DNA from: Thermalbibacter longus
Lineage (GTDB): Bacteria > Chloroflexota > Chloroflexia > Thermomicrobiales > Thermomicrobiaceae
Direction: 5' to 3'
DNA length: 64,000 bases
Assembly: GCF_023806485.1 (NCBI RefSeq)
Contig: NZ_JAMSLR010000002.1
Span: 248,001 to 312,000, forward strand
The notes under the pieces are model-generated. The model was not told the origin of the DNA. It saw only the letters and a list, made by a program, of their open reading frames with translations, and ran no database searches. The position numbers and the translations under genes were made by a program. This document shows positions 7,758-14,354 of this stretch, one piece after another; within the stretch, counting starts at the first letter, position 1, and every line of letters begins with the position of its first letter.

Positions 7758-8459
7758 TCAGGAGACAGGCGGGGTGCTGTGGCCGAAGGCCTGCTGGTAG
7801 GCTGCCTCGCTGCCGATCCAGACCTCGCCGTCCTCGTAGACCTCCTTCTTCCAGATGGGCGCGATCTGCTTCAGCCGGTCGATAGCGTAGCGGCAGGCAT
7901 CGAAGGCTTCGGCCCGGTGGGGGGAGGCGACCGCGATGACGACGGAGGCTTCGCCGATCTCGACCCGTCCCACCCGGTGGACGATGGCCACGCGGTCGAT
8001 GCCCCAGCGTTCCTGGATCTCGCTGGCGATCTGCCGGAAGGCCTGCTCGGCGGCCGGCGGGTAGGCCTCGTACTCCAGGTAGTGGACGGCTTTGCCGCGC
8101 GCGGTAGCGCGCACCGTGCCGGTGAAGGTGACGACGGCCCCGGCGCCCGGCCAGGCGACGGCCCTGGCCACGGACTCAGCATCGAGCGGATCGGTGGTGA
8201 TCGCGAAGGGGCCGGACCCGCCGGAGACGGGCGGGATCAGGGCCACCTCGTCGCCCTCCTGGAGCACGTGCTCGGGCGGCACGTACTGGTAGTTCACCAT
8301 CAGCATCGTCGAGCGCCGGAGCCGCTCGATAGCCGGGTGCTCGCGGGCCAGCTCGTCGAGCAGGTGGCCAGCGGTGGTGCCGGCCGGCAGCTCGCGCTCC
8401 TCGACGGCCCGGCCGAGCAGCTCGCGGACGATAGCGAAGTAGCGGACAGTGACGCGCAT
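7758..8459 (-). CDS. MoaD-MoaE fusion, molybdopterin synthase
   Basis: Both subunits of molybdopterin synthase are joined in one 233-residue chain. Residues 1-81 are the ubiquitin-like sulfur carrier MoaD, ending in the hallmark Gly80-Gly81 within PPVSGGSG. From about residue 85 the chain is MoaE, with FTGTVR, LEYEAY, HRVGRVEIGE, SPHRAEAF and the lysine-rich KKEVYEDGEVW near the active site. The enzyme converts cyclic pyranopterin monophosphate to molybdopterin, using a thiocarboxylate on the MoaD C-terminal glycine. In the fusion that glycine is internal and followed by Ser82, so cleavage is probably needed; MoaX of Mycobacterium tuberculosis is a known, processed fusion of this kind. A possible partner gene ends 34 bases upstream. 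Confidence 0.96.
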   Translation of the reverse strand: MRVTVRYFAIVRELLGRAVEERELPAGTTAGHLLDELAREHPAIERLRRSTMLMVNYQYVPPEHVLQEGDEVALIPPVSGGSGPFAITTDPLDAESVARAVAWPGAGAVVTFTGTVRATARGKAVHYLEYEAYPPAAEQAFRQIASEIQERWGIDRVAIVHRVGRVEIGEASVVIAVASPHRAEAFDACRYAIDRLKQIAPIWKKEVYEDGEVWIGSEAAYQQAFGHSTPPVS

Positions 8460-8493
8460 AGCGGTGCTCCGAGAAGGGACGCAAGACGAGCGA

Positions 8494-8691
8494 TCAACGG
8501 TTACTGGCCTTCGCCGGGCCGAGCTGAAGCCGCAGGCTGAGGACGAGCAAGCCGATGCCGATGCCGGTCAGCAGCCCGCCGGCGAAGTCGTCGAGCTGGA
8601 TACCAGGCCCGTGCTCGACGAGCGAGCGCGCGGCCTCGAGAGCGCTGCCGCAGAAGAAGAGCAGTGCCGCGTTGCGTGAGACAGTCGGCAC
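8494..8691 (-). CDS. Small two-helix membrane protein
   Basis: The predicted protein has 65 residues. A GTG at 8691 is chosen because GGGAGGGG (8700-8707 on the complementary strand) lies 8 bases upstream; a GTG at 8715 would be out of reach of it. Two hydrophobic segments, NAALLFFCGSALEAA and GGLLTGIGIGLLVLSLRL, suggest a hairpin membrane protein. It is on the same strand as moaDE and 34 bases upstream, so it could share its transcript. No family was recognised, and the gene is supported only by the ribosome site and hydrophobic pattern. Confidence 0.55.
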   Translation of the reverse strand: MPTVSRNAALLFFCGSALEAARSLVEHGPGIQLDDFAGGLLTGIGIGLLVLSLRLQLGPAKASNR

Positions 8692-9061
8692 GCCGGACGC
8701 CCCTCCCGATTGCACAAGACGGACGCGCTGCTTTCCTGCAGATAGCGTGCCAGAGGCCGCAGCCCCTGGTCAAGTGAGGGGACTGCCCGGATCCCCAGTT
8801 TCCACCGTTGTGGCCAATGCAGTGAAGGGCAATGCCCCTCCCGCATTTTCGATACCGCAGGTGTCAGCATCTCAGAGCCTGTGCCCGTGGTTTGCTCGCT
8901 CGTCGGTTCTCGCGGCACAGCGAGCCTTTTCTGTGAGGTGCATGACTTTCTAATCCTCGAGCGGAGGACCCGAGTTCGGTCACGGGTAAACCTTTTCGAG
9001 AGCTTCCCGAGGGACTGACCGGTGATCTCCGGGTGGTGTCCCCTCTTGCATTACCGTATCG
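8692..9061. other. Intergenic, no gene seen
   Basis: About 370 bases upstream of the small membrane gene and downstream of the AlbA_2 gene. It is less GC-rich than its surroundings (for example CATGACTTTCTAATCC near 8940). No repeat, RNA gene or convincing promoter was identified. Confidence 0.4.
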
Positions 9062-10405
9062 TTACTTTTCCGTTACTTTCAACTCGTATCGAACGTGCCG
9101 ACCCTCGCCGGCTGGCACCAGGATGCCTCGTTGAACGAGATCGTTCAGGTCGAGGTATGCTGTCTTGTTGGAAACCCCTGTGAGCTGGCGGTACTCACGG
9201 TTAGTGATGCTGCCCCGATGCCTCACGAACACCACCGCTTGGATCTGACGCTCCTGCAGGCCAAGCTTCCGCAGCCTCGTGGGGGTATACAAATCGTTGA
9301 TGAAGACGACCCTGACGCCGCCAGCGTCTTCCCTAAACTCGGGTTCCGGTAACCCAGCTTGTCGGCACTGTTCAATGATGCGCGTGGTTCCCGTTCCCCA
9401 TTGCTCTATTAGGTTGGCGAAGTAGAAGGCTCTCGCCAGGAGGGGGTTGCGCGGGTAAGATGGGTGCCCTGGTTGACGCAAGTCGTCGATAGTGATCCCA
9501 GGCGGTAGTCCACCCGGGCTCCAAATCTCGAGGCGATCGTCGTACAAACGTATTTGAACGTCCGCGGACAACGTATAATCTCGATGGATCAAAGCATTGA
9601 TCATCGCTTCACGGAGTGCGGGCAACGGGTACTCCCACACCTCCTGACGGCGTAAGCCTTCGAGAGACAGTTGTCCGCTCGTGACCTCAAATCGTACCTG
9701 GAGGAGGCGGCGGAAACGCTCCGTGGCGCCTTCCAGTTGAGCCCAGAGCGTCCCCTCGAACTCATGACTGTCTGCGATCTCTGTAACACCCTTGAAGACA
9801 CCGACGCGGAGCCGAGCCTGCGGGAACAACTCCTGCGGTCTCTCAGCGAACAACAGAGCGCCAGCTCGGGTAAGCCGGTTCTCGCGGATGAGCCCCAGAT
9901 TCTTTAACGTAAGGATGGGATCTTCTGGGTCGACCTGGGGTAGGCGATCTCGTGCTAAGGATGCGAATCTCCGATGTGCCTCCCTGTCGACGCGATCCGG
10001 TCCCCAGGGCGTTGGCAGCTCGTTCCAAGTCAGCGCTGAATGTTCGAGCACGCGGCGGGTCAGCTCCTCAGGGGTGAAATCGCGGTTCGTATTACCCACT
10101 CGGCGCAGGTAGCGGCCATTGCAATGGACCAGCTCTCGCACCGGCTCAACCTGGATCGCAATCACTGGTCTCCCGGACACTTCCTCGATCTGTACGGATG
10201 GCGCGATCCCTAGACGAGACCTGATCACATTGACGATGCGGCGGATGTGCTCCTCACCAGTTTCGGTCCCGATAACCTCACCATCGTCTGCAATGCCAAT
10301 GTAAAGCGTCCCGCCTCGGGTATTGGCGAAAGCCGCGAGGTCTTTAAGGGCCTCATCGGTCCACTGGCGTTTCAGCTCGATCTGCTCTCCCTCGCGTAGT
10401 TCCAT
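9062..10405 (-). CDS. AlbA_2 (Schlafen-like) domain ATP-binding protein
   Basis: The protein has 447 residues. The N-terminal ~120 form an AlbA_2/Schlafen nucleic-acid-associated domain (EGEQIELKRQW, LAAFANTRGGTLYIGIADDGEVIG, then RYLRRVGNTNRDFTPEEL). A middle region has the C-terminal GHKL-like ATPase signature of this family (PLPALREAMINALIHRDY, IRLYDDRLEIWSPGGLP, NPLLARAFYFANLIEQWGTG). The C-terminus is a winged helix (SITNREYRQLTGVSNKTAYLDLNDL). Proteins of this build are often called transcriptional regulators or RecG-like ATP-binding proteins; some are linked to phage defence or stress. Codon use is visibly less GC-rich than the neighbours, consistent with acquisition. No partner gene is evident, so it may act alone. 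Confidence 0.92.
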   Translation of the reverse strand: MELREGEQIELKRQWTDEALKDLAAFANTRGGTLYIGIADDGEVIGTETGEEHIRRIVNVIRSRLGIAPSVQIEEVSGRPVIAIQVEPVRELVHCNGRYLRRVGNTNRDFTPEELTRRVLEHSALTWNELPTPWGPDRVDREAHRRFASLARDRLPQVDPEDPILTLKNLGLIRENRLTRAGALLFAERPQELFPQARLRVGVFKGVTEIADSHEFEGTLWAQLEGATERFRRLLQVRFEVTSGQLSLEGLRRQEVWEYPLPALREAMINALIHRDYTLSADVQIRLYDDRLEIWSPGGLPPGITIDDLRQPGHPSYPRNPLLARAFYFANLIEQWGTGTTRIIEQCRQAGLPEPEFREDAGGVRVVFINDLYTPTRLRKLGLQERQIQAVVFVRHRGSITNREYRQLTGVSNKTAYLDLNDLVQRGILVPAGEGRHVRYELKVTEK

Positions 10406-10575
10406 CCCGCAGTCTCTCCAATCCCGAGGGTTCCAGGACTCCAGCTAGCCCTGGCTGCTTCGGCGCGCCCCTGTTCGGCCTCCCGCAGCAGCGCGACTAC
10501 CTCTTCGAGCGGAAGCGATTCCTTCGTTCGCTCCCTGCGGCGTACCGGCTGGACGATGGCGTCGAGGACCACCAC
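10372..10575 (-). CDS. Possible small protein upstream of the AlbA_2 gene
   Basis: A 67-codon frame overlaps the AlbA_2 start by 34 bases. The N-terminal half (LDAIVQPVRRRERTKES, LPLEEVVALLREAEQ) reads like a charged helical protein, whereas the tail looks random. It could be a short leader gene or the remnant of an antitoxin-like partner. Support is weak. The roughly 280 bases beyond it, up to 10854, contain nothing recognisable. Confidence 0.25.
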   Translation of the reverse strand: MVVLDAIVQPVRRRERTKESLPLEEVVALLREAEQGRAEAARASWSPGTLGIGETAGWNYARESRSS

Positions 10576-10854
10576 GAAGCTATCTTACCGGTCTATCGTC
10601 CGGCAGGATACGTCCGCGAATCAGGGGCGTCAACTCACGCCTACGGGACAGCGTTATGGTCTTATGGACAGGAAAGCCAGGCGCGATAGCAGGTTCAGCG
10701 GCGAAGTCGCAAGTACCAGGTTTCCTCATAGCTACCGAGTGAAGCCGGCCTGCGGGCATAACGTAATTAAGAGCTGATAGGATCGGGGCGGTGGGGGATT
10801 GCCGTTGTTTCCCTGTCTCCCGTGTACTGCTACCCGCTCTGATCTGAGACAACG

Positions 10855-11324
10855 GTGCGTTCATGGTTGGTCGTGATCGTGCTGTCCCTGTCCCTGGCCT
10901 TCACGGTGGTGCTCGGAGCCGGCGTTGTCCGAGCGGAGGCTCGTCAGCGTGCTTGGGGAAGGCTTCTCGCCGCGGATCGACGGCGTGACCGTGGTCGTAC
11001 CGAGGCATTCCGCCCGCTCCCGGCGGAGACGGGCAGCGATGCTCACTGCACCTTCATCCGCGAGACCGGGCACCGGCTCTGCTTCGGCTTCCGCGCCTAC
11101 TGGCAGTCGCATGGGCTGGAGTTCGGGGATCCCGGGTGAGCTTCTGGGAGTCGCTCGCGCTCTTCGGCTACCCGATCAGCGAGGAGTTCACCAACCCGGC
11201 CAGGGGCCTGACCGTGCAGTGCTTTCGAGCGAGCGCACTTCGAGTACCACCCGAACACCCGGAACCGTACCGGATACAGCTCGGGAGGCTGGGCGCGGAT
11301 ACCCTCGCTGCCCGCGGCTGGTGA
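10855..11324 (+). pseudogene. Degraded exported LGFP-like repeat protein
   Basis: The pieces of one exported protein are spread over shifted frames. It begins with a clear signal peptide (VVIVLSLSLAFTVVLGAGVVRA). Next, FIRETGHRLCFGFRAYWQSHG matches the repeat FPESGHSLSFGFKQYWIDHG of the intact protein at 33677-35434, and ALFGYPISEEF matches its TLGLPITEEY. From 11136 the frame changes; around 11225 a further shift is needed to read ERAHFEYHP, and another to return to PYRIQLGRLGADTLAARGW, the usual end of the repeat. At least three frame changes are therefore required. The gene is dead, or the locus has several indel errors. Confidence 0.78.
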
Positions 11325-11441
11325 GCGGCTCGCCAGCCATGCACCGAAGAGCGCTTTGAGGGTTCAGCCATCGGCATATGGACCGCGAAGTGCATTCCGC
11401 CAGGGCTCGGCGCCGGGTGGCTGGGGATGCGGGTCAGGGTA

Positions 11442-11826
11442 CTACTGCGCGTTTCGCCCGTTCTGCCTGCGCTGCGAGGGACGAACACGGATGCGGTTCT
11501 CCTCGATGACGGTGAAACATCCTTCCCAGGTAATCGAGCTTTCTAATGCGGCGGTCACCCTGTCTGCCAGTTCTTCGGGAGAGGGGTGCATTCAGCCGCA
11601 GTCGAACGATGCCGGAAGATGCCGGGAGACCGGCATGAAAGGCGAGCGCTCCGAAATCCTTGTCGAAGGTCATCAGGTTTCGATCCTCGGTAGCTGCCCT
11701 CCGCAGGATCTTCCTATCTGGCCAACCCGGATTCTCTACCCTTATCCACGCAACGTCGTGACCGAGCTCTCTCAGCCGGTCGATGACTGCGGCAGGCACG
11801 TTTTCGTTCGCAAGGAGTCGCATCAT
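11442..11826 (-). pseudogene. DUF5615 PIN-like toxin, frameshifted
   Basis: The first ~83 residues are a DUF5615/Mut7-C-type PIN-like protein: RLLANENVP, LRELGHDVAW, TFDKDFG and SGIVRLRLN, the acidic positions expected for a metal-dependent RNase. After LNAP the frame is wrong. Dropping one C from the CCCCCTCTCCC run restores SPEELADRVTAALESS, ITWEGCFTVIEENRIRVR and a stop at 11442-11444, the normal family C-terminus. As written, the protein ends with an unrelated arginine-rich tail at 11434. The ATG overlaps the antitoxin stop by 4 bases. The toxin is either inactivated or carries a sequencing indel. Confidence 0.82.
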
Positions 11827-12053
11827 GGCCCTATTGGATAGACGCGCTCGGTGCTCAAAACCTCTTGCGCATACCGCAGGCAGGCGCGGATGTCCTCGAT
11901 TGTTACCCCCGGGTAGTTCCGGAGGATGTCCTCTTCCGACCAGCCTTGTGAGAGCAGGTCGATAATGAACTCCACGGCGAGCCGCGTGCCCCTGATCACC
12001 GGTTTGCCCATGAGAACCTCCGGGTCGACCGTGATCCGCTCTCGCCAGTCCAT
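11823..12053 (-). CDS. DUF433 family antitoxin
   Basis: This 76-residue DNA-binding antitoxin of the DUF433 (VapB45-like) family begins at MDWRERITVDP. The signature DPEVLMGKPVIRGTRLAVEFI, then LLSQGWSEEDILRNYPG and EDIRACLRYA, is complete; the helical core binds the operator and the partner toxin. The ATG at 12053 has a GGGAG site upstream and gives the normal family N-terminus; an in-frame start at 12074 would add seven residues. It is followed by the DUF5615 toxin with a 4-base overlap, the standard order for this module. The antitoxin is intact although the toxin is not. Confidence 0.9.
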   Translation of the reverse strand: MDWRERITVDPEVLMGKPVIRGTRLAVEFIIDLLSQGWSEEDILRNYPGVTIEDIRACLRYAQEVLSTERVYPIGP

Positions 12054-12662
12054 GACGTTGCTCCCATCACGCAATCACTGCCCAGGCGTTACCGGCGCCA
12101 ACTATCCTCTGCGCGTCTCCACCAATGGTACCTGGTCATCTCTGCTCGATCACCTGTGCGACGGCTCCCACCCTGCCTGCCCATCGTGCGACCTCACTGG
12201 CGAGGCGCCTGCGAGCTCTGTCCGGCTCGAAATGGTCACCGGCGAGGGGAATTTACCACGCCCCGAGGACGCGGTGCTCTCGAACGCTCTCGCCAGGTGT
12301 CGGGTGCGTCTCTCTCCCGACCGTGGACGGCCCCCAGTCACCGGGGGCCTCGTCTTCCCGCGCGAGCCGGCCTGGTATCTCACCGCCGGTCAACTATGAC
12401 CAGTCAGGGGCCGTCACGGCACTGGCGATGGGCTGGTTCCAGGAGGCTGCGGGCACTCACGCTTGCACGGTGCAGCTAGCATCGCTCTCGGGCTGGGTGG
12501 TGCGCATCACTGCCGGCGCTGGTAGCTCAGCCCGAGCCGGCACGAGGGAAGCGACCGATGCAGGGTGGGACGACTGGCAGCTTAGGTGGCGGCTGACCGC
12601 GGTCACAGCGAGGCGGCCGAGCCGGCCGGCCTGCCTTGGAGGGGCAGAGCGCGAAACCACGG
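12054..12662. other. Intergenic, mostly featureless
   Basis: About 600 bases between the toxin-antitoxin promoter side and tRNA-Arg. Apart from a hairpin at 12329-12349 and widely spaced complementary arms CTCGGGCTG (12487-12495) and CAGCCCGAG (12528-12536), nothing is recognisable. Open frames through it have no family signature. Confidence 0.45.
12329..12349 (+). terminator. Hairpin, possible terminator
   Basis: Arms GGCCCCC (12329-12335) and GGGGGCC (12343-12349) enclose a 7-base loop and are followed by a short pyrimidine stretch (TCGTCTTCCC). There is no true T-run, so terminator function is uncertain, and there is no obvious gene that it would end. Confidence 0.35.
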
Positions 12663-12735
12663 CACCCCCGGCAGGATTCGAACCTGCGACATGCGGCTTA
12701 GAAGGCCGCCGTTCTATCCGCTGAACTACGGGGGC
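12663..12735 (-). tRNA. tRNA-Arg(TCT)
   Basis: A complete cloverleaf can be folded on the minus strand: acceptor GCCCCCG / CGGGGGT (one G-U pair), D arm GTTC...GAAC with AGCGGATA loop, anticodon stem GCGGC / GCCGC with loop CTTCTAA giving anticodon TCT, and T arm GCAGG-TTCGAAT-CCTGC. The discriminator is G, and the 3' CCA is not encoded. It reads arginine AGA codons, which are rare in this GC-rich genome. No integrase gene is seen beside it. Confidence 0.97.
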
Positions 12736-12838
12736 ATGCTCGCTCGCCCGGACGCTCGGGCCACGTTCGAGGCAGATGCCCGCTCCGCGGAGCTACCCAG
12801 CCGTCCGAACGCCCATTCGGGCCTCTCCTATTGTACCT

Positions 12839-12980
12839 GACCGGCCCACGCGCGTCAGGGTTCATGCAGAGAGACTGGCACGAGGATCGCCCCGCTGGTG
12901 GACCGGCCCGCGGGTGTCAGGGTTCACGCCGGGCGAGCCGAGCACCCCGAGCCCTAAGGGATCACTCCACACACGTCAGG
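12839..12980. repeat. Three imperfect direct repeats, about 60-base period
   Basis: Copies start at 12839 (GACCGGCCCACGCGCGTCAG) and 12901 (GACCGGCCCGCGGGTGTCAG), both followed by GGTTCAYGC, with 25 of 29 positions identical. A weaker third copy near 12966 retains ACACGTCAGG-TTTCTGC. The shared GTCAGG cores are 62 and 59 bases apart. They lie between the tRNA and the M20 gene. They may be a degenerate tandem repeat or remnants of a small mobile repeat. Confidence 0.45.
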
Positions 12981-13175
12981 TTTCTGCTGCTCCGCCGGGG
13001 TGCTGGCCGGCCAGGAGCGGCCGAACATAGGCTGTGCTACACTAGCCTGGCGATCGGGCTTCTGCGCTGGTCGTTCCGAGCGGTGCACCAAGAACCGGTC
13101 GCGCGAGCTGTTGGCCCGGCGCCAGGAGCCGGCGCCGGGCGCGTGGCATTTCGTATCCCGTGATCAAGGTGGACA

Positions 13176-14339
13176 ATGCAGGGACGACAGGACGATCGGC
13201 TCGGTAGCCTCATCCAGGAGCATCTTCCCCGCATCGTCGATCTCACCGCGCGTATCTGCGCGATCCCGGCCCCGACGTTCCACGAGGCCGAGCGCGCTCG
13301 CTTCATGGCGGAGCAGTTCCGCCAGCGCGGCCTGGCAGTGGAGGTCGATAGTCTCGACAACGTGGTGGCGCGGCGACCAGGCGAGGGGCGCGCGCCGGCC
13401 CTGCTGCTGGCCGCCCATCTCGATACGGTCTTCCCGCCGGAGACGCCGATCTCGGTCGAGCACGGGGAGGGCTGGCTGCAGGGCCCGGGGATCGGCGATA
13501 ACAGCCTGGGGCTGGCCGCCCTGTTGACGCTGGTCGACCTTCTCCAGGCCGCCGGCGCGCGGACGCCGGGCGACCTGCTGCTGGCCGCCAACGTCGGTGA
13601 GGAGGGTCTCGGCAACCTGCGCGGCATCCGCGCGCTGGTCGAGCGGTACGGCCCGGAGCTGGGCGCGGTCATCGCGGTCGAAGGCCACAACCTGGGACGG
13701 GTCACCCACATCGCGGTCGGCTCCCTGCGGCTGCGCCTCACCGTGACGGGGCCGGGCGGGCATAGCTGGGGTGCCTTCGGGCAGCCCAGCGCGATCCACG
13801 TGCTGGCCAGCATCGTCACTGAGCTGACCCGGCTGCCGGTGCCCAAGGAGCCGAAGACGACCTACAACGTCGGCCTGATCGAGGGTGGTGTCTCGGTCAA
13901 CACGATCGCCCCGAGCGCGTCGGCGGTGATCGATCTGCGCTCGATCGATCCAGCCGAACTGGCCCGGCTCAGCCAGTCGCTGGCCGGCATCGTCGAGCGC
14001 CACCGGGTGGACGGTGTCGAGATCGCCGAAGAGGTGCTGGGCGAGCGGCCGGCCGGCCAGACGCCGGTCGAAGCGCCGCTGGTGCAGGCAGCTATCGGGG
14101 TGCTCCGCGAGCTGGGGCTGGAGCCTGCGCTCGACGCCTCGAGCACCGACGCCAATATCCCGATCGCGCACGGGATCCCGGCGGTCTGCGTCGGGTTGAC
14201 CCGGGGCCGGGGAAGCCATACGCTACAGGAGCGCATCGAGATCGAGCCGATCCGGCTGGGCCTGGCGCAGCTCGTCCGGCTGGTCCAGCAGTTCCCCGTC
14301 GGGGCCGGCCCGGCGCCCTCGCCAGAACGCTCGGCCTAG
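13176..14339 (+). CDS. M20 family peptidase, peptidase-T-like
   Basis: This 387-residue M20 metallopeptidase is shorter than the one at 5989. Zinc and catalytic positions are His81 in AAHLDTVFP, Asp108 in IGDNSLGL, Glu142-Glu143 in NVGEEGLG, an AVEGH ligand segment near residue 170 and a C-terminal GSHTLQE. The dimerisation domain contains GPGGHSWG. The DNS instead of DxK pattern and the GEEGLGN stretch resemble aminotripeptidase-like M20 members. Cleavage of di- or tripeptides in the cytoplasm is the likely role. It is 15 bases upstream of the exonuclease-helicase gene on the same strand. Confidence 0.93.
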   Translation: MQGRQDDRLGSLIQEHLPRIVDLTARICAIPAPTFHEAERARFMAEQFRQRGLAVEVDSLDNVVARRPGEGRAPALLLAAHLDTVFPPETPISVEHGEGWLQGPGIGDNSLGLAALLTLVDLLQAAGARTPGDLLLAANVGEEGLGNLRGIRALVERYGPELGAVIAVEGHNLGRVTHIAVGSLRLRLTVTGPGGHSWGAFGQPSAIHVLASIVTELTRLPVPKEPKTTYNVGLIEGGVSVNTIAPSASAVIDLRSIDPAELARLSQSLAGIVERHRVDGVEIAEEVLGERPAGQTPVEAPLVQAAIGVLRELGLEPALDASSTDANIPIAHGIPAVCVGLTRGRGSHTLQERIEIEPIRLGLAQLVRLVQQFPVGAGPAPSPERSA

Positions 14340-14354
14340 AAGAGGGTTCCGCGC

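Noticed and set aside
12839-12980. CRISPR array
   Set aside because: The three copies are too degenerate, the third lacks most of the unit, and no cas gene is nearby; kept only as a repeat.
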